NCBI GenBank assembly: GCA_947090765.1
Contig: OX352322.1
Location: 508,501-572,500, forward strand
From: Pseudomonas sp. MM223
GTDB taxonomy: Bacteria; Pseudomonadota; Gammaproteobacteria; Pseudomonadales; Pseudomonadaceae
Reading direction: 5' to 3'
Length of the DNA stretch: 64,000 bases
The position numbers were made by a program, and so were the translations under genes. The first letter of the stretch is position 1. Each line of letters starts with the position of its first letter. The notes under the pieces are model-generated. The model worked only from the letters and a program-made list of their open reading frames with translations, was not told the origin of the DNA and searched no databases. Positions 50,948 through 61,337 of this stretch are shown in pieces.

Positions 50948-51541
50948 ATGTTACTGATGATCGACAATTACGACTCATTCACTTACAACGTCGTTCAGTA
51001 CCTTGGCGAGCTGGGTGCCGAGGTCAAGGTCATTCGCAATGACGAAATGACCATCGCCCAGATCGAGGCCCTCAACCCCGAGCGCATCGTCGTATCCCCG
51101 GGGCCGTGCACGCCAAGCGAGGCGGGCGTGTCCATCGAAGCCATCCTGCATTTTGCCGGCAAGCTGCCAATCCTCGGCGTGTGCCTGGGCCACCAGTCCA
51201 TCGGCCAGGCCTTTGGCGGTGATGTAGTGCGTGCCCGCCAGGTAATGCATGGCAAGACCAGCCCGGTACACCACCGTGACCTGGGTGTGTTCGCCGGCCT
51301 TAACAACCCGCTGACCGTGACCCGTTATCACTCGCTGGTGGTAAAGCGCGAAACCTTGCCTGATTGCCTGGAAGTTACCGCCTGGACCGCCCATGCGGAC
51401 GGTTCGGTCGACGAGATCATGGGCCTGCGCCACAAGACGCTGAACATCGAAGGGGTACAGTTCCACCCCGAGTCGATCCTGACCGAGCAGGGCCACGAGC
51501 TGTTCGCCAACTTCCTCAAGCAGACCGGCGGCCGCCGCTAA
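50948..51541 (+). CDS. trpG: Anthranilate synthase component II (glutamine amidotransferase)
   Basis: A 197-residue class-I glutamine amidotransferase that supplies ammonia to TrpE and may also serve p-aminobenzoate synthesis (TrpG/PabA). Catalytic C79 is in [15 protein letters not shown], with H173 and E175 in [12 protein letters not shown] near the end. The oxyanion strand [12 protein letters not shown] is at about 49-60. ATG at 50948 starts the conserved [14 protein letters not shown]; a longer in-frame start at 50897 is not supported. First gene of trpGDC, 136 bp after the leader peptide. Confidence 0.97.
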   Translation: MLLMIDNYDSFTYNVVQYLGELGAEVKVIRNDEMTIAQIEALNPERIVVSPGPCTPSEAGVSIEAILHFAGKLPILGVCLGHQSIGQAFGGDVVRARQVMHGKTSPVHHRDLGVFAGLNNPLTVTRYHSLVVKRETLPDCLEVTAWTAHADGSVDEIMGLRHKTLNIEGVQFHPESILTEQGHELFANFLKQTGGRR

Positions 51542-51550
51542 GGATCGAAC

Positions 51551-52600
51551 ATGGATATCAAGAGCGCGTTGAGCCGTATCGTCGGCCACCTGGACCTTTC
51601 TACCGAAGAAATGCGCGATGTCATGCGCCAGATCATGACTGGCCAGTGCAGCGAGGCGCAGATCGGCGCCTTCCTGATGGGCATGCGCATGAAGAGTGAA
51701 AGCATCGACGAAATTGTCGGCGCGGTGTCGGTGATGCGTGAGCTGGCCGACAAGGTTGAACTGAAAAGCCTGGATGGCGTGGTCGATATCGTTGGCACCG
51801 GCGGTGACGGCGCCAATATCTTCAACGTGTCCACCGCTTCTTCGTTCGTTCTGGCGGCGGCGGGCTGCACTGTGGCCAAGCACGGTAACCGCGCAGTGTC
51901 GGGCAAGAGCGGCAGTGCCGACTTGCTGGAAGCGGCCGGCATCTATCTGAACCTGACGCCAACCCAGGTAGCCCGTTGCATTGACAGCCTGGGCATCGGT
52001 TTCATGTTCGCGCAAAGCCATCATTCGGCTATGAAGCATGCCGCCGGCCCGCGTCGCGAGCTGGGGTTGCGCACCCTGTTCAACATGCTCGGCCCGCTTA
52101 CGAATCCGGCCGGAGTGAAGCACCAGGTGGTTGGCGTGTTCGCCCAGGCCCTGTGCCGCCCGTTGGCCGAGGTACTGCAACGCCTGGGTAGCAAGCATGT
52201 GCTGGTGGTGCACTCGAAAGACGGCCTGGATGAGTTCAGCCTGGCTGCACCCACGTTCGTTGCCGAACTGAAGAACGACGAAATTACCGAATACTGGGTC
52301 GAGCCGGAAGACCTCGGCATGAAGAGCCAGAGCTTGCATGGCCTTGCCGTGGAAAACCCGCAGGCGTCGCTGGAGCTGATCCGCGATGCGCTGGGCCGGC
52401 GCAAGACCGAAAACGGCCAGAAGGCTGCGGAAATGATCGTGCTCAACGCAGGCGCTGCGCTGTATGCCGCCGATCATGCAATGACCCTGGCTCAAGGTGT
52501 GGAACTGGCCCACGACGTACTGCACACCGGGCTGGCCTGGGAGAAGTTGCAGGAACTGGGTGCCTTTACTGCGGTATTCAAGGTGGAGAACGAAGCATGA
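51551..52600 (+). CDS. trpD: Anthranilate phosphoribosyltransferase
   Basis: A 349-residue enzyme that joins anthranilate to PRPP. Signatures visible are [18 protein letters not shown] (about 78-95, PRPP binding), [20 protein letters not shown] (about 112-131) and [21 protein letters not shown] (in segments about 150-170). It lies 9 bp after trpG and overlaps trpC by 4 bp. Full length. Confidence 0.98.
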   Translation: MDIKSALSRIVGHLDLSTEEMRDVMRQIMTGQCSEAQIGAFLMGMRMKSESIDEIVGAVSVMRELADKVELKSLDGVVDIVGTGGDGANIFNVSTASSFVLAAAGCTVAKHGNRAVSGKSGSADLLEAAGIYLNLTPTQVARCIDSLGIGFMFAQSHHSAMKHAAGPRRELGLRTLFNMLGPLTNPAGVKHQVVGVFAQALCRPLAEVLQRLGSKHVLVVHSKDGLDEFSLAAPTFVAELKNDEITEYWVEPEDLGMKSQSLHGLAVENPQASLELIRDALGRRKTENGQKAAEMIVLNAGAALYAADHAMTLAQGVELAHDVLHTGLAWEKLQELGAFTAVFKVENEA

Positions 52601-53430
52601 GTGTGCCGACGGTGCTGGAAAGGATCATCGCCCGCAAGTTCCAGGAAGTGGCCGAGCGTAGCGCGCGTGTCAGCCTCGCCGAGCTGGAAGGCCTGGCGAA
52701 GGCCGCAGATGCCCCGCGTGGCTTCGCCAATGCGCTGATCGAGCAGGCTAAGCGCAAGCAGCCAGCGGTAATTGCCGAGATCAAGAAGGCTTCGCCGAGC
52801 AAGGGCGTGATCCGCGAGCACTTCGTGCCAGCAGAAATCGCTGTCAGCTACGAGAAGGGCGGCGCTACCTGCCTGTCGGTGCTGACCGATATCGATTACT
52901 TCCAGGGTGCCGATGAATACCTGCAGCAGGCCCGCGCGGCCGTTTCGCTGCCGGTGATTCGCAAGGACTTCATGGTCGACCCTTACCAGATCGTCGAAGC
53001 CCGGGCCTTGGGCGCGGATTGTGTGCTGCTGATTGTCTCGGCACTGGATGACGTGAAGATGGCCGAGTTGGCGGCCACTGCCAAGGATGTCGGCCTCGAC
53101 GTGCTGGTGGAAGTGCACGATGGCGACGAGCTGGAGCGTGCGCTGAAAACCTTGGATACGCCGCTGGTGGGGGTGAACAACCGCAACCTGCACACCTTCG
53201 AGGTCAGCCTGGAAACCACACTCGACCTGCTGCCGCGCATTCCGCGTGATCGCCTGGCGATTACCGAGAGCGGTATTCTCAACCGGGCCGATGTCGAGCT
53301 GATGGCGATCAACGAGGTTTACTCGTTCCTGGTGGGCGAGGCATTCATGCGTGCCGAGCAGCCAGGGCTGGAATTGCAGCGGCTGTTCTTCCCGGAGCAG
53401 GTGAAGAAGACTGTTCAGCCACTGGACTGA
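52597..53430 (+). CDS. trpC: Indole-3-glycerol phosphate synthase
   Basis: A 277-residue TIM-barrel enzyme forming indole-3-glycerol phosphate. Family signatures are [15 protein letters not shown] (about 51-65), [20 protein letters not shown] (about 85-104), [20 protein letters not shown] (about 121-140) and [13 protein letters not shown] (about 190-202), with the catalytic Lys and Glu residues in place. Last gene of trpGDC, followed by a clear terminator. A monofunctional enzyme without a TrpF fusion. Confidence 0.98.
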   Translation: MSVPTVLERIIARKFQEVAERSARVSLAELEGLAKAADAPRGFANALIEQAKRKQPAVIAEIKKASPSKGVIREHFVPAEIAVSYEKGGATCLSVLTDIDYFQGADEYLQQARAAVSLPVIRKDFMVDPYQIVEARALGADCVLLIVSALDDVKMAELAATAKDVGLDVLVEVHDGDELERALKTLDTPLVGVNNRNLHTFEVSLETTLDLLPRIPRDRLAITESGILNRADVELMAINEVYSFLVGEAFMRAEQPGLELQRLFFPEQVKKTVQPLD

Positions 53431-53437
53431 TCAAATG

Positions 53438-53463
53438 AAGCCGGCGTTTTTGCCGGCTTTTTT
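53438..53463 (+). terminator. trpGDC terminator
   Basis: AAGCCGGC-GTTTTT-GCCGGCTTTTTT directly after the trpC stop. Confidence 0.92.
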
Positions 53464-53509
53464 GTAAGCCCGCGAAGAGGCCCTCCAAAACTACATCAAA
53501 GGTGGATCA

Positions 53510-54214
53510 ATGACCGATCAACCCCTGGCCCTGACTGTCGAACAAGGCCTGCACGCCGAACAGGAATTGCTGGCTGCCGTATGCCGCGGCGAACGCGATA
53601 GTGGCGTGCTGTTCTGGCGCCCCACCGACCATGCCCTGGTCATGCCCCGGCGCATGAGCCGCCTGGACAACTTCGAAGCCGCCTGTTCTGAGCTGGCGAT
53701 TGCCGGCTGGCCGGTGCTGCTGCGCGAGACTGGCGGTGAGCCGGTGCCTCAGTCCCATTCCACTGTAAACGTTGCACTGGTCTACGTTGCCCCGCGCAGC
53801 GAAGGCGATCACGGCCGCATCGAAAGCGCCTACGAGCGCCTGTGCCTGCCACTGTGTGATGTACTGCGCGAGTGGGGCGGGGTGGCGTCGGTGGGGGAAA
53901 TCGACGGGGCATTCTGCGATGGCCGCTACAACGTCAACCTCAATGGTCGCAAACTGGTGGGCACCGCCCAGCGCTGGCGTCAGGGCCTGGCCGGCAAGCG
54001 CCCGGTAGTGCTGGTGCACGGTGCGTTGCTGCTGGACAATGAGCGTGAGTCGATGGTGGCGGCGGTCAACCGCTTCAACGAGTGCTGCGAGCTGGAGCAA
54101 CGCTGCCGCGCCGATGCACACATCGCCTTGCATGAAGTGGCACCTGCTGCGCCCTGGTTCGAGCGCTTGTCGCAGGCCTATGCCAAGGTGCTTGCAGACC
54201 TGCCCAAGGGTTAG
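53510..54214 (+). CDS. Lipoate-protein ligase A-like (BPL/LplA/LipB family) protein
   Basis: A 234-residue protein of the biotin/lipoate ligase fold. It has the substrate loop [20 protein letters not shown] (about 75-94), close to the GGG-HD region of the family but with the pattern altered, and the lysine motif [16 protein letters not shown] (about 143-158), which matches the catalytic KI/V-G-A-Q block. Likely attaches or transfers lipoate or octanoate; alternatives such as a LipM-type transferase cannot be excluded. Located between trpGDC and crp; convergent with crp (4-bp overlap). Confidence 0.8.
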   Translation: MTDQPLALTVEQGLHAEQELLAAVCRGERDSGVLFWRPTDHALVMPRRMSRLDNFEAACSELAIAGWPVLLRETGGEPVPQSHSTVNVALVYVAPRSEGDHGRIESAYERLCLPLCDVLREWGGVASVGEIDGAFCDGRYNVNLNGRKLVGTAQRWRQGLAGKRPVVLVHGALLLDNERESMVAAVNRFNECCELEQRCRADAHIALHEVAPAAPWFERLSQAYAKVLADLPKG

Positions 54215-54855
54215 CGCGTACCGTAGACCACCATGGTCTTGCCCTTGACCTGCACCAGGCTGCGTTCTTCAAGGTCCTTCAGGACGCGGCCGACCATTTC
54301 CCGCGAGCAACCGACGATTCGGCCGATTTCCTGACGGGTGATCTTTATTTGCATGCCGTCGGGGTGGGTCATGGCATCGGGCTGCTTGCACAACTCCAGC
54401 AGGCAACGGGCAACCCGCCCAGTGACGTCGAAAAATGCCAGGTCGCCGACCTTGCGCGTGGTGTTGCGCAGGCGCTGGGCCATCTGGCTGCCCAAGGCAT
54501 AGAGGATGTCCGGGTCCTGACGTGCCAGTTCGCGAAACTTCTCGTAGCTGATTTCGGCCACTTCGCACTCGGTCTTGGCCCGCACCCAGGCACTGCGTTG
54601 CTGTGCGCCGTCAACCGGCTCGAACAGCCCCAGCTCGCCAAAGAAATCGCCAGTGTTGAGGTAAGCAATGATCATTTCACGGCCGTCGTCGTCTTCGATG
54701 AGGATGGTCACCGATCCCTTGATGATGAACGACAGTGTCTCGGCCCGGTCGCCGGCGCAGATGATGTTGCTTTTGGCGATATAGCGGCGCCGCTGGCAGT
54801 GTACCAACAGCTTGTCGATGTTCTTGATCTTGGCGGGTAAGGCGGAGGCAACCAT
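54211..54855 (-). CDS. crp: cAMP receptor protein Crp/Vfr
   Basis: A 214-residue transcription factor of the Crp/Vfr type. The cyclic nucleotide domain (about 10-125) has FFGELGLFE and QRSAWVRA, the phosphate-binding pocket. The C-terminal helix-turn-helix is [20 protein letters not shown] (about 173-192). ATG at 54855 ([12 protein letters not shown]) is the usual start; upstream in-frame codons to 54918 lack support. In P. aeruginosa the ortholog Vfr controls virulence, while in P. putida Crp has a smaller regulon. It is convergent with the lplA-like gene. Confidence 0.95.
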   Translation of the reverse strand: MVASALPAKIKNIDKLLVHCQRRRYIAKSNIICAGDRAETLSFIIKGSVTILIEDDDGREMIIAYLNTGDFFGELGLFEPVDGAQQRSAWVRAKTECEVAEISYEKFRELARQDPDILYALGSQMAQRLRNTTRKVGDLAFFDVTGRVARCLLELCKQPDAMTHPDGMQIKITRQEIGRIVGCSREMVGRVLKDLEERSLVQVKGKTMVVYGTR

Positions 54856-55045
54856 CACGAAATCCTGTTCGATACGACGCATAGGCTTTTTATAAGGCTG
54901 TCTGGCGACTGGCGCCATTCATTTGGCGCCAGCTTATCAGACACCACCGGATGTTTCGGTACTAAACCGACACGTCTCGTGCTTTTCCCACAGCCGCACA
55001 AGGTCTAAGCTGACACCCTTTTCCGAAAATCAGGAGTCCGGGTAG

Positions 55046-55468
55046 ATGAAGGCACGTATCCAGTGGGCCGGTGAGGCCATGTTCCTCGGCGAATCGGGGA
55101 GTGGCCACGTCGTCGTGATGGACGGCCCACCCGAGGCCGGGGGCCGCAACCTGGGTGTGCGCCCGATGGAAATGCTGCTGTTGGGCCTGGGTGGCTGCAG
55201 CAGTTTTGACGTGGTAAGCATTCTGAAGAAATCGCGCCAGGCCGTGGAAAGCTGCGAGGCCTTCCTGGAAGCGGAGCGCGCCAGCGAAGACCCTAAGGTG
55301 TTCACCAAGATTCACATGAACTTCGTGGTGAAGGGGCGTGCGCTGAAAGAAGCACAGGTCAAGCGGGCGGTGGAGCTGTCGGCAGAGAAATACTGCTCGG
55401 CTTCGATCATGCTCGAGCGTGCCGGGGTTGAGATTACCCATGGGTATGAAATCGTAGAGCTGGGTTAA
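55046..55468 (+). CDS. OsmC-family peroxiredoxin-like protein
   Basis: A 140-residue OsmC/Ohr superfamily protein. The two conserved cysteines lie in LGLGGCSSFDV (about 48-58) and AEKYCSASIMLERA (about 112-125). Members reduce organic hydroperoxides with thiol or lipoamide partners, or are of unknown activity; this one is nearer the YhfA-type branch than Ohr by its short form. It is divergent from crp with 190 bp between starts. An inverted REP repeat follows. Confidence 0.9.
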   Translation: MKARIQWAGEAMFLGESGSGHVVVMDGPPEAGGRNLGVRPMEMLLLGLGGCSSFDVVSILKKSRQAVESCEAFLEAERASEDPKVFTKIHMNFVVKGRALKEAQVKRAVELSAEKYCSASIMLERAGVEITHGYEIVELG

Positions 55469-55480
55469 AGCTGAGGTTTT

Positions 55481-55580
55481 GGGGCCGCTTTGCGGCCATC
55501 GCGGCACAAGGCCGCTCCTACTGGGAAACGCAATCGCCTGTAGGAGCGGCCTTGTGCCGCGATGGCTGCAAAGCAGCCCC
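55481..55580. repeat. REP-type inverted pair
   Basis: ATCGCGGCACAAGGCCGCTC (from 55498) faces GAGCGGCCTTGTGCCGCGAT (to 55563), flanked by further imperfect arms GGGGCCGCTTTGCGGC and GCTGCAAAGCAGCCCC. It separates convergent osmC-like and DUF2157 genes. Confidence 0.85.
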
Positions 55581-55587
55581 GGTAACA

Positions 55588-56628
55588 TCAGCTCCGAAAC
55601 GCCGGCAGTGCAGCTTGCACCCACCCTGGCAACCATCCCCGCATCACTTGGCTCAAGCGCTCCCGCCGCTTCTGGTAAACCAGCCCCAGCCAGATAACCC
55701 CCAGCCCGATCAAGGTCACCACCACCGGGAACAGCAGCGACTCGGCAAACACCTCGTACGACAGGTACCCCAGGTACGCCGCCACCCCCAGCGCACCAAA
55801 CACCATGAACACCGGCCGGCGCAGCAGCACCGCCATGCCCGTCAGCACAATGTTGATAAGGCAGTACAGGGCCTTGCCCAATTCACTGCCACTGTCCACC
55901 AGCGTAAGCCCGCCCCAGAACGCAGCCAGCCCGGCCAGGTAGCCCCAGCGGGCGTAGTCCTCCTGCGTGCGGCCGTCTATCACCAGGAACACCACCAGCA
56001 AAGCCAACCCGAACCACAGCGAAACCTCGCGGCGCTGCTCCCAGCTGAACGGCGAGCCGAAGAACCATTCGCTCAGGTCCATCGACATGAACCACAAGGC
56101 CACGGCTATCGGCATGACGACGAACGGGTAGGGGATCAGCCGCAGCATCAGCAAACCGGCAAGCACCGTGGCCGCTTCCATCGCCAGCCAACCGCCCTGC
56201 ACGTAGGTGTAGTACTGGTGATACCTGGCTTGAGCGTCGTCCAGTGGCCACCAGCCCGCCAGGCGCTCAATGGCGAACACTGCCAGTGGCACGATACTGA
56301 CCGCGACGGCCGCCAGCACCCCGGCAGCAACGGGCTGAGCGCGGCGCTGCAGGTTAAGCGCGAACAAGGTGATCAGCAGGATATAGAGGCTGGCGATGAT
56401 CAAAAGCGCGCCGTCACCGATGCTCATCCAGGCTTCGGTGAGCAACCAGCCCATGGCGGCCATGATCAGCATGCCGCCAAAGTAGAATGCAACATGGGCC
56501 AGTTGAAAGCTGCTACGTGTTGCCGGTTGCTGGCGCAGGAACGCCAACAGGCTCTGGTCCTGGCCCGGCTGGAGAATGCCGGCCTGAACGGCGCGCGCCA
56601 GGTCCTTGGCGTCGAATCGATCCGTCAT
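55588..56628 (-). CDS. DUF2157 family membrane protein
   Basis: A 346-residue inner-membrane protein with a soluble N-terminus (about 1-45, DAKDLARAVQAGILQPGQDQ) and about eight or more hydrophobic segments. The N-terminal part resembles DUF2157 proteins, whose function is unknown. The start MTDRFDAKDL is the first codon of the conserved block. It is 10 bp upstream of coq7 on the same strand; linkage to ubiquinone synthesis is not shown. Confidence 0.88.
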   Translation of the reverse strand: MTDRFDAKDLARAVQAGILQPGQDQSLLAFLRQQPATRSSFQLAHVAFYFGGMLIMAAMGWLLTEAWMSIGDGALLIIASLYILLITLFALNLQRRAQPVAAGVLAAVAVSIVPLAVFAIERLAGWWPLDDAQARYHQYYTYVQGGWLAMEAATVLAGLLMLRLIPYPFVVMPIAVALWFMSMDLSEWFFGSPFSWEQRREVSLWFGLALLVVFLVIDGRTQEDYARWGYLAGLAAFWGGLTLVDSGSELGKALYCLINIVLTGMAVLLRRPVFMVFGALGVAAYLGYLSYEVFAESLLFPVVVTLIGLGVIWLGLVYQKRRERLSQVMRGWLPGWVQAALPAFRS

Positions 56629-56638
56629 GGCGATGCCT

Positions 56639-57286
56639 TCAGATGCGGTAGGTGCTCTTGGTCATGACCTTGGCCAGCAGGCTCATGCCAAAGCGGACAG
56701 GGGCCGGGAAGCGATATCCACCGGCTTCCAGTGCAGACTCGGCATGCTGCTCTTCGTCGATGCGCATCTGCTCGAGGATGGCCCGGGACTTTTCGTCTTC
56801 GTGCGGGATTTGCTCCAGGTGCTCGTCAAGGTGTTTGCACACCTGATGCTCGGTGGCGGCGACGAAACCCAGGCTGACTTTGTCGCTGACCAGGCCGGCA
56901 AGTGCGCCGATGCCGAACGACATGCCGTAGAACAGCGGGTTGAGCACGCTAGGGTGGCTGTTCAGCTGGCGAATGCGCTGTTCGCACCAGGCCAGGTGGT
57001 CCACTTCTTCCTCGGCGGCATGTTCCATGGCCTTGCGTACTTCGGGCAGCTTGGCGGTCAGCGCCTGGCCCTGGTACAGCGCCTGGGCGCACACTTCACC
57101 GGTGTGGTTGATACGCATCAGCCCGGCGATGTGGCGGGTCTGCTGCTCGTCCAGGTCGACGTCCGGCTGGACAATGGCCGGCGATGGCCGGGCGGGTTGG
57201 CCGCTGAAGGGCAGCAAGGTGCGCATGGCGGTATCGGCCTGCAGCAACAAGCGGTCGAGCGGCGAGTAGTGACGTTCGGTAGCCAT
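56639..57286 (-). CDS. coq7: 3-demethoxyubiquinol 3-hydroxylase Coq7
   Basis: A 215-residue di-iron carboxylate hydroxylase, the penultimate step of ubiquinone synthesis. Iron ligands are visible in [18 protein letters not shown] (about 58-75), [18 protein letters not shown] (about 88-105) and [20 protein letters not shown] (about 180-199). ATG at 57286 ([16 protein letters not shown]) is the expected start. Pseudomonads use Coq7 rather than UbiF. Complete. Confidence 0.97.
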   Translation of the reverse strand: MATERHYSPLDRLLLQADTAMRTLLPFSGQPARPSPAIVQPDVDLDEQQTRHIAGLMRINHTGEVCAQALYQGQALTAKLPEVRKAMEHAAEEEVDHLAWCEQRIRQLNSHPSVLNPLFYGMSFGIGALAGLVSDKVSLGFVAATEHQVCKHLDEHLEQIPHEDEKSRAILEQMRIDEEQHAESALEAGGYRFPAPVRFGMSLLAKVMTKSTYRI

Positions 57287-57351
57287 CGGGCACCTCCGCA
57301 AGAATGTGCCCGACAGTTTACCGCAATAGCGGCGGGGTCGCTTGCCGTGGA

Positions 57352-57690
57352 TCAGCCCGGTGGCCAGTTCATCTGGCGCTGGCCAAGCACGTGCATATGG
57401 ATGTGGTAGACGGTCTGGCCGCCTTTAGGGTTGCAGTTCATGACCACGCGGAAACCTTCCTCGCAGCCTTGCTCTACAGCCAGGCGCTGGGCGGTGAAGA
57501 GGATGTGGCCAGCCAATGCCTTGTCTTCTTCGGTCAGGTCATTGAGCGTGCGGATGTGCTTTTTCGGGATGACCAGAAAATGTATCGGTGCCGCAGGTGC
57601 AATGTCCTTGAAGGCCAGGATCTGGTCGTCTTCGTAGATGATATCCGCCGGGATTTCCCGGTTGATGATTTTAAGGAATAGATCGTCCAC
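57352..57690 (-). CDS. HIT family (HinT-like) nucleotide hydrolase
   Basis: A 112-residue histidine-triad protein. The HIT active site HIHMHVLG is near residue 98-105, and the N-terminal [20 protein letters not shown] is typical of HinT-type phosphoramidases that hydrolyse AMP-lysine or related adducts. It lies 66 bp from coq7. Complete. Confidence 0.94.
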   Translation of the reverse strand: MDDLFLKIINREIPADIIYEDDQILAFKDIAPAAPIHFLVIPKKHIRTLNDLTEEDKALAGHILFTAQRLAVEQGCEEGFRVVMNCNPKGGQTVYHIHMHVLGQRQMNWPPG

Positions 57691-57753
57691 AGCACTTGCT
57701 CCATGGTGAGGGTCGGGCCGAGTGTACTCAGCCGAGCGCCGCTCGCCCAGTGG

Positions 57754-58536
57754 CTATTCCATGCCGGCCGGGCAATAGCGGCGGTGGATGGCCCCGGCCA
57801 GTTTGCACACCAGCCAGCGTGGCAGCAGGCGCGGGGCAAAGGCCAGCCAGCGGTTGCGTCGGCCGGGCATGATCAGTGCGCGGTTCTTGTCCAGCGCACG
57901 CACGGTGTACAGCGCGACTTCCTCGGGGCTGAGGCAGCGGGGTTTACCGTCGAGCCGGGCAATGCGCCGGCGCGAGGAGCGTACCGGGCCGGGGCACAGC
58001 ACCGAGACCTTGATGCCGGCACGCTTGAGCTCTTCGCGCAGGGCTTGGGAAAAACTCAGCACGTACGCCTTGCTGGCGGCATAGGCTGCCATCCACGGGC
58101 CGGGTGCCACCCCGGCCAGGCCGGCGACGTTGAGGATTTGCCCGCCACCCTGCACGGCCATCAGGTTACCGATGGCGTGGCACAGGCGGCTCAGGGCCAG
58201 AACGTTGACTTCCAGCAGGTCCTGTTCGTCAGCCCACTCGTGGGCCAAAAACGGCCCGTAGGTTCGCAGGCCGGCGCAGTTGACCAGCAGGTCGATGCGC
58301 CGTTCGCCTTCTTCCAGTTCCAGCACGAAGCCCGACAGGCGCAGCGGCTGGCTGAGGTCACAGGCGCGGAACAGCACCTCGACGCCAAAACGCTGGGTCA
58401 GCTCGATGGCCACGGGTTCCAGCGTTTCACGCTGTCGTGCCACCAGGATCAGGTTGCGCCCGCGCCGTGCCAGCGCTTCCGCCAGGGCCAGGCCCAGGCC
58501 GCTGGAAGCACCAGTGATCATGGCGTAACGGGTCAT
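57754..58536 (-). CDS. Short-chain dehydrogenase/reductase
   Basis: A 260-residue classical SDR. The cofactor motif TGASSGLGLALAEALARRG (about 8-26) is followed by VNCAG, and the catalytic Tyr-Lys pair YAASKAYVLSFS is near residues 150-161. NAD(P)H-dependent oxidoreductase of unknown substrate. ATG at 58536 begins the Rossmann block; in-frame codons to 58659 are unsupported. Confidence 0.92.
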   Translation of the reverse strand: MTRYAMITGASSGLGLALAEALARRGRNLILVARQRETLEPVAIELTQRFGVEVLFRACDLSQPLRLSGFVLELEEGERRIDLLVNCAGLRTYGPFLAHEWADEQDLLEVNVLALSRLCHAIGNLMAVQGGGQILNVAGLAGVAPGPWMAAYAASKAYVLSFSQALREELKRAGIKVSVLCPGPVRSSRRRIARLDGKPRCLSPEEVALYTVRALDKNRALIMPGRRNRWLAFAPRLLPRWLVCKLAGAIHRRYCPAGME

Positions 58537-58603
58537 GCAAGGCTCCTGGGGGCGAAAGAGGGCGCCTAGTGTACAGCTTGGCCGGGCAAGGTGTTGCCTT
58601 TTG

Positions 58604-59560
58604 CTACAAGGCGCGGGCGCGCAGAACCTGGCAGCGCTCAAGGGCTTCACGGTACTCACTGTGCAGCCGTTCGATCAATGCACTGGCACTGGGCAGGTCA
58701 TGGATTTCGCCGACGCCCTGGCCCGCCGACCATACGGTCTTCCAGGCTTTGGCTTCGTCGTCGATCGGCTTGAGCTTGCCTGGTTCGTGGCTGCCCTTGA
58801 GGGCATTCATGTCGTAGCCGGCCTGCTCCAGGCTCGGGCGCAGGAAGCTGGCGGGGATGCCGGACACTGCCGGGGTGTGGATGATGTCGGCGGCATGGGC
58901 ATCGAGCAGCATCTGCTTGTAGGCATCCTGAGCCTGGCTTTCTGTGGTGGCGATAAAGCGCGTGCCCATGTAGGCCAGATCGGCGCCCAGCAACTGTGCG
59001 GCAAGGATTTCGTGGCCGTGGTTGAGGCAGCCAGCCAGCAGCAGGGTCTTGTCGAAGAACTGGCGAATCTCTGCGGCCAGGGCGAACGGGCTCCAGGTGC
59101 CGGCATGGCCGCCTGCACCGGCGGCCACGGCTATCAGGCCATCGACACCTGCTTCGGCAGCCTTCTCGGCATGGCGGCGGGTGGTGACATCGTGGAACAC
59201 CACGCCACCGTAGCCATGCACGGCATCGACCACTTCCTTGACCGCCCCCAGGCTGGTGATGACGATCGGCACGCGATGCTCCACGCACAAGGCCAGGTCG
59301 GCCTGCAGGCGTGGGTTGGTCGGGTGCACGATCAGGTTGACCGCATAGGGGGCTGGCGCCTGCAATTGCGCCAGGCCTGCCTCGATTTCTTCCAGCCAGG
59401 CCTTGAAGCCGGCGCTGTCACGCTGGTTAAGGGCCGGAAAACTGCCGACCACGCCGCTGGCGCAACATGCCAGCACCAGTTTGGGGTTGGAGATCAGGAA
59501 CATCGGCGCCGCGACCACTGGCAGGCGCAGGCGTTGTTCGAGCGAGGCGGGTAGCGACAT
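58604..59560 (-). CDS. Nitronate monooxygenase (NMO/2-nitropropane dioxygenase family)
   Basis: A 318-residue FMN TIM-barrel enzyme. The start LRLPVVAAPMFLISNPKLVL, the flavin-binding VAAGAGGHAGTWSPFALAAE (about 143-162) and the LLGADLAYMGTRFIAT strand (about 188-203) are family features. It oxidises nitronates or alkyl nitro compounds, or may be an enoyl-reductase-like relative; substrate not decidable. Faces hemJ-like gene on the same strand. Confidence 0.92.
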   Translation of the reverse strand: MSLPASLEQRLRLPVVAAPMFLISNPKLVLACCASGVVGSFPALNQRDSAGFKAWLEEIEAGLAQLQAPAPYAVNLIVHPTNPRLQADLALCVEHRVPIVITSLGAVKEVVDAVHGYGGVVFHDVTTRRHAEKAAEAGVDGLIAVAAGAGGHAGTWSPFALAAEIRQFFDKTLLLAGCLNHGHEILAAQLLGADLAYMGTRFIATTESQAQDAYKQMLLDAHAADIIHTPAVSGIPASFLRPSLEQAGYDMNALKGSHEPGKLKPIDDEAKAWKTVWSAGQGVGEIHDLPSASALIERLHSEYREALERCQVLRARAL

Positions 59561-59588
59561 GGCAAGGCTCCTTGAACGGGTGGCTATG

Positions 59589-60014
59589 TCAGAACGGTTT
59601 GACCACCACCAGAATTACGATGCCCAGCAGGAACAGCACAGGCACCTCGTTGAACCAGCGATAGTAGACGTGGCTGCGGGTGTTGTTGCCGTTGGCGAAG
59701 CGTTTGCGTTGGGCGCCGCACATGTGATGGTAGCCGGTCAGCAAGATGACCAAGGTCAGCTTGGCATGCAGCCAGCCCTGGCTCAGCCAGCCGGGGGTGA
59801 GGTAAAGCATCCACGCGCCGAACACGTAGGTAGCGATCATTGCCGGGTTCATGATGCCGCGGTAGAGCTTGCGCTCCATGGTCACGAAGCGGTCCTGGCT
59901 GATGCTGTCCTGGCTCTGGGCGTGGTAGACGAACAGCCGCGGCAAGTAGAACAGGCCGGCGAACCAGCAGACCACGCTGACGATATGCAGCGCTTTGATC
60001 CATAGGTAAAGCAT
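59589..60014 (-). CDS. hemJ: HemJ/CopD-type membrane protein (protoporphyrinogen oxidase-like)
   Basis: A 141-residue four-helix membrane protein. MLYLWIKALHIVSVVCWFAG, with a His in the first helix, RGIMNPAMIATYVFGAWMLY, and LTLVILLTGYHHMCGAQRKR, with conserved His residues, match HemJ, which oxidises protoporphyrinogen IX to protoporphyrin IX. Heme or metal use is inferred from the family. Between an NMO gene and argC, divergent from argC. Confidence 0.88.
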   Translation of the reverse strand: MLYLWIKALHIVSVVCWFAGLFYLPRLFVYHAQSQDSISQDRFVTMERKLYRGIMNPAMIATYVFGAWMLYLTPGWLSQGWLHAKLTLVILLTGYHHMCGAQRKRFANGNNTRSHVYYRWFNEVPVLFLLGIVILVVVKPF

Positions 60015-60156
60015 GGAGGGAGTTCCTTCAGGTATTCACGGTCGTCAGATAGTAGTGGTCAAGCGCCCGAAGGGTCACCCGAAGAGTTGTTACAGGCGCT
60101 TCGCGCCCCTATTATCGTGCGCTTTCCAGACGGCTCGTTGATAAGGGGCAAGCGTT

Positions 60157-61191
60157 ATGATCAAGGTCGGTATCGTCGGCGGCACGGGTTACACCGGCGT
60201 CGAACTGTTGCGTCTGCTGGCACAGCATCCACAGGCCGAAGTGGCGGTCATCACTTCGCGCTCCGAGGCGGGCGTGGCGGTGGCGGACATGTACCCGAAC
60301 CTGCGCGGCCATTACGACGGTCTGGCGTTCAGCGTGCCGGACAGCAAGGCCCTGGCCGCCTGCGATGTGGTGTTCTTCGCCACCCCGCACGGTGTTGCCC
60401 ATGCCCTGGCCGGTGAGCTGCTGGCGGCCGGCACCAAGGTGATCGACCTTTCGGCCGACTTCCGCCTGCAGGATGCTACCGAGTGGGGCAAATGGTATGG
60501 CCAGCCGCACGGTGCGCCAGAGCTGCTCAAGGACGCGGTATATGGCCTGCCTGAAGTCAACCGCGAGAAAATCCGCCAAGCGCGCCTGATCGCCGTGCCG
60601 GGTTGCTACCCGACCGCCACCCAGTTGGGCTTCCTGCCGCTGCTGGAAGCCGGCCTGGCCGACCCTTCGCGCCTGATTGCCGACTGCAAGTCGGGTGTCA
60701 GCGGCGCTGGTCGTGGTGCGGCAGTGGGGTCGCTGTTCTGCGAAGCCGGCGAAAGCATGAAAGCCTATGCGGTGAAGGGCCATCGCCACCTGCCGGAAAT
60801 CAGCCAGGGCCTGCGCCTGGCCGCTGGCAAGGACATCGGCCTGACCTTCGTGCCGCACCTGACACCAATGATCCGTGGCATCCACGCTACCCTGTACGCG
60901 AATGTTGTCGATACCTCGGTCGACCTGCAGGCGCTGTTCGAGAAGCGCTACGCCGACGAACCGTTCGTCGATGTGATGCCAGCTGGCAGCCACCCGGAAA
61001 CCCGCAGTGTGCGCGGCGCCAACGTCTGCCGCATTGCCGTTCATCGCCCGCAGGGTGGTGACCTGGTGGTAGTACTGTCGGTGATCGACAACTTGGTCAA
61101 GGGCGCCTCCGGCCAGGCGGTACAGAACCTGAACATCCTGTTCGGCCTGGACGAGCGCATGGGCCTGTCCCACGCGGGCTTGCTGCCGTAA
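60157..61191 (+). CDS. argC: N-acetyl-gamma-glutamyl-phosphate reductase ArgC
   Basis: A 344-residue NADPH-dependent reductase of arginine synthesis. The Rossmann start [19 protein letters not shown] and catalytic C150 in [12 protein letters not shown] identify it, with [11 protein letters not shown] (active-site His) at about 207-217. ATG at 60157 is preceded by AAGCG. A clear terminator follows. Full length. Confidence 0.98.
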   Translation: MIKVGIVGGTGYTGVELLRLLAQHPQAEVAVITSRSEAGVAVADMYPNLRGHYDGLAFSVPDSKALAACDVVFFATPHGVAHALAGELLAAGTKVIDLSADFRLQDATEWGKWYGQPHGAPELLKDAVYGLPEVNREKIRQARLIAVPGCYPTATQLGFLPLLEAGLADPSRLIADCKSGVSGAGRGAAVGSLFCEAGESMKAYAVKGHRHLPEISQGLRLAAGKDIGLTFVPHLTPMIRGIHATLYANVVDTSVDLQALFEKRYADEPFVDVMPAGSHPETRSVRGANVCRIAVHRPQGGDLVVVLSVIDNLVKGASGQAVQNLNILFGLDERMGLSHAGLLP

Positions 61192-61206
61192 GCGAGCTGC
61201 AATCGA

Positions 61207-61233
61207 AATGGCCCGCCTTGCGCGGGCCATTTT
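61207..61233 (+). terminator. argC terminator
   Basis: AATGGCCCGC-CTTG-CGCGGGCCATTTTC after the argC stop. Confidence 0.9.
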
Positions 61234-61337
61234 CTTAGTCGCGACTAAAGCCGCACAATTCTTGACCAATTTTCTCGGGAAAGCGGATAATGCGCGTCAT
61301 CGAGTTTTAAGGCGGCAACTGCGCCGGGAGAGTCAAC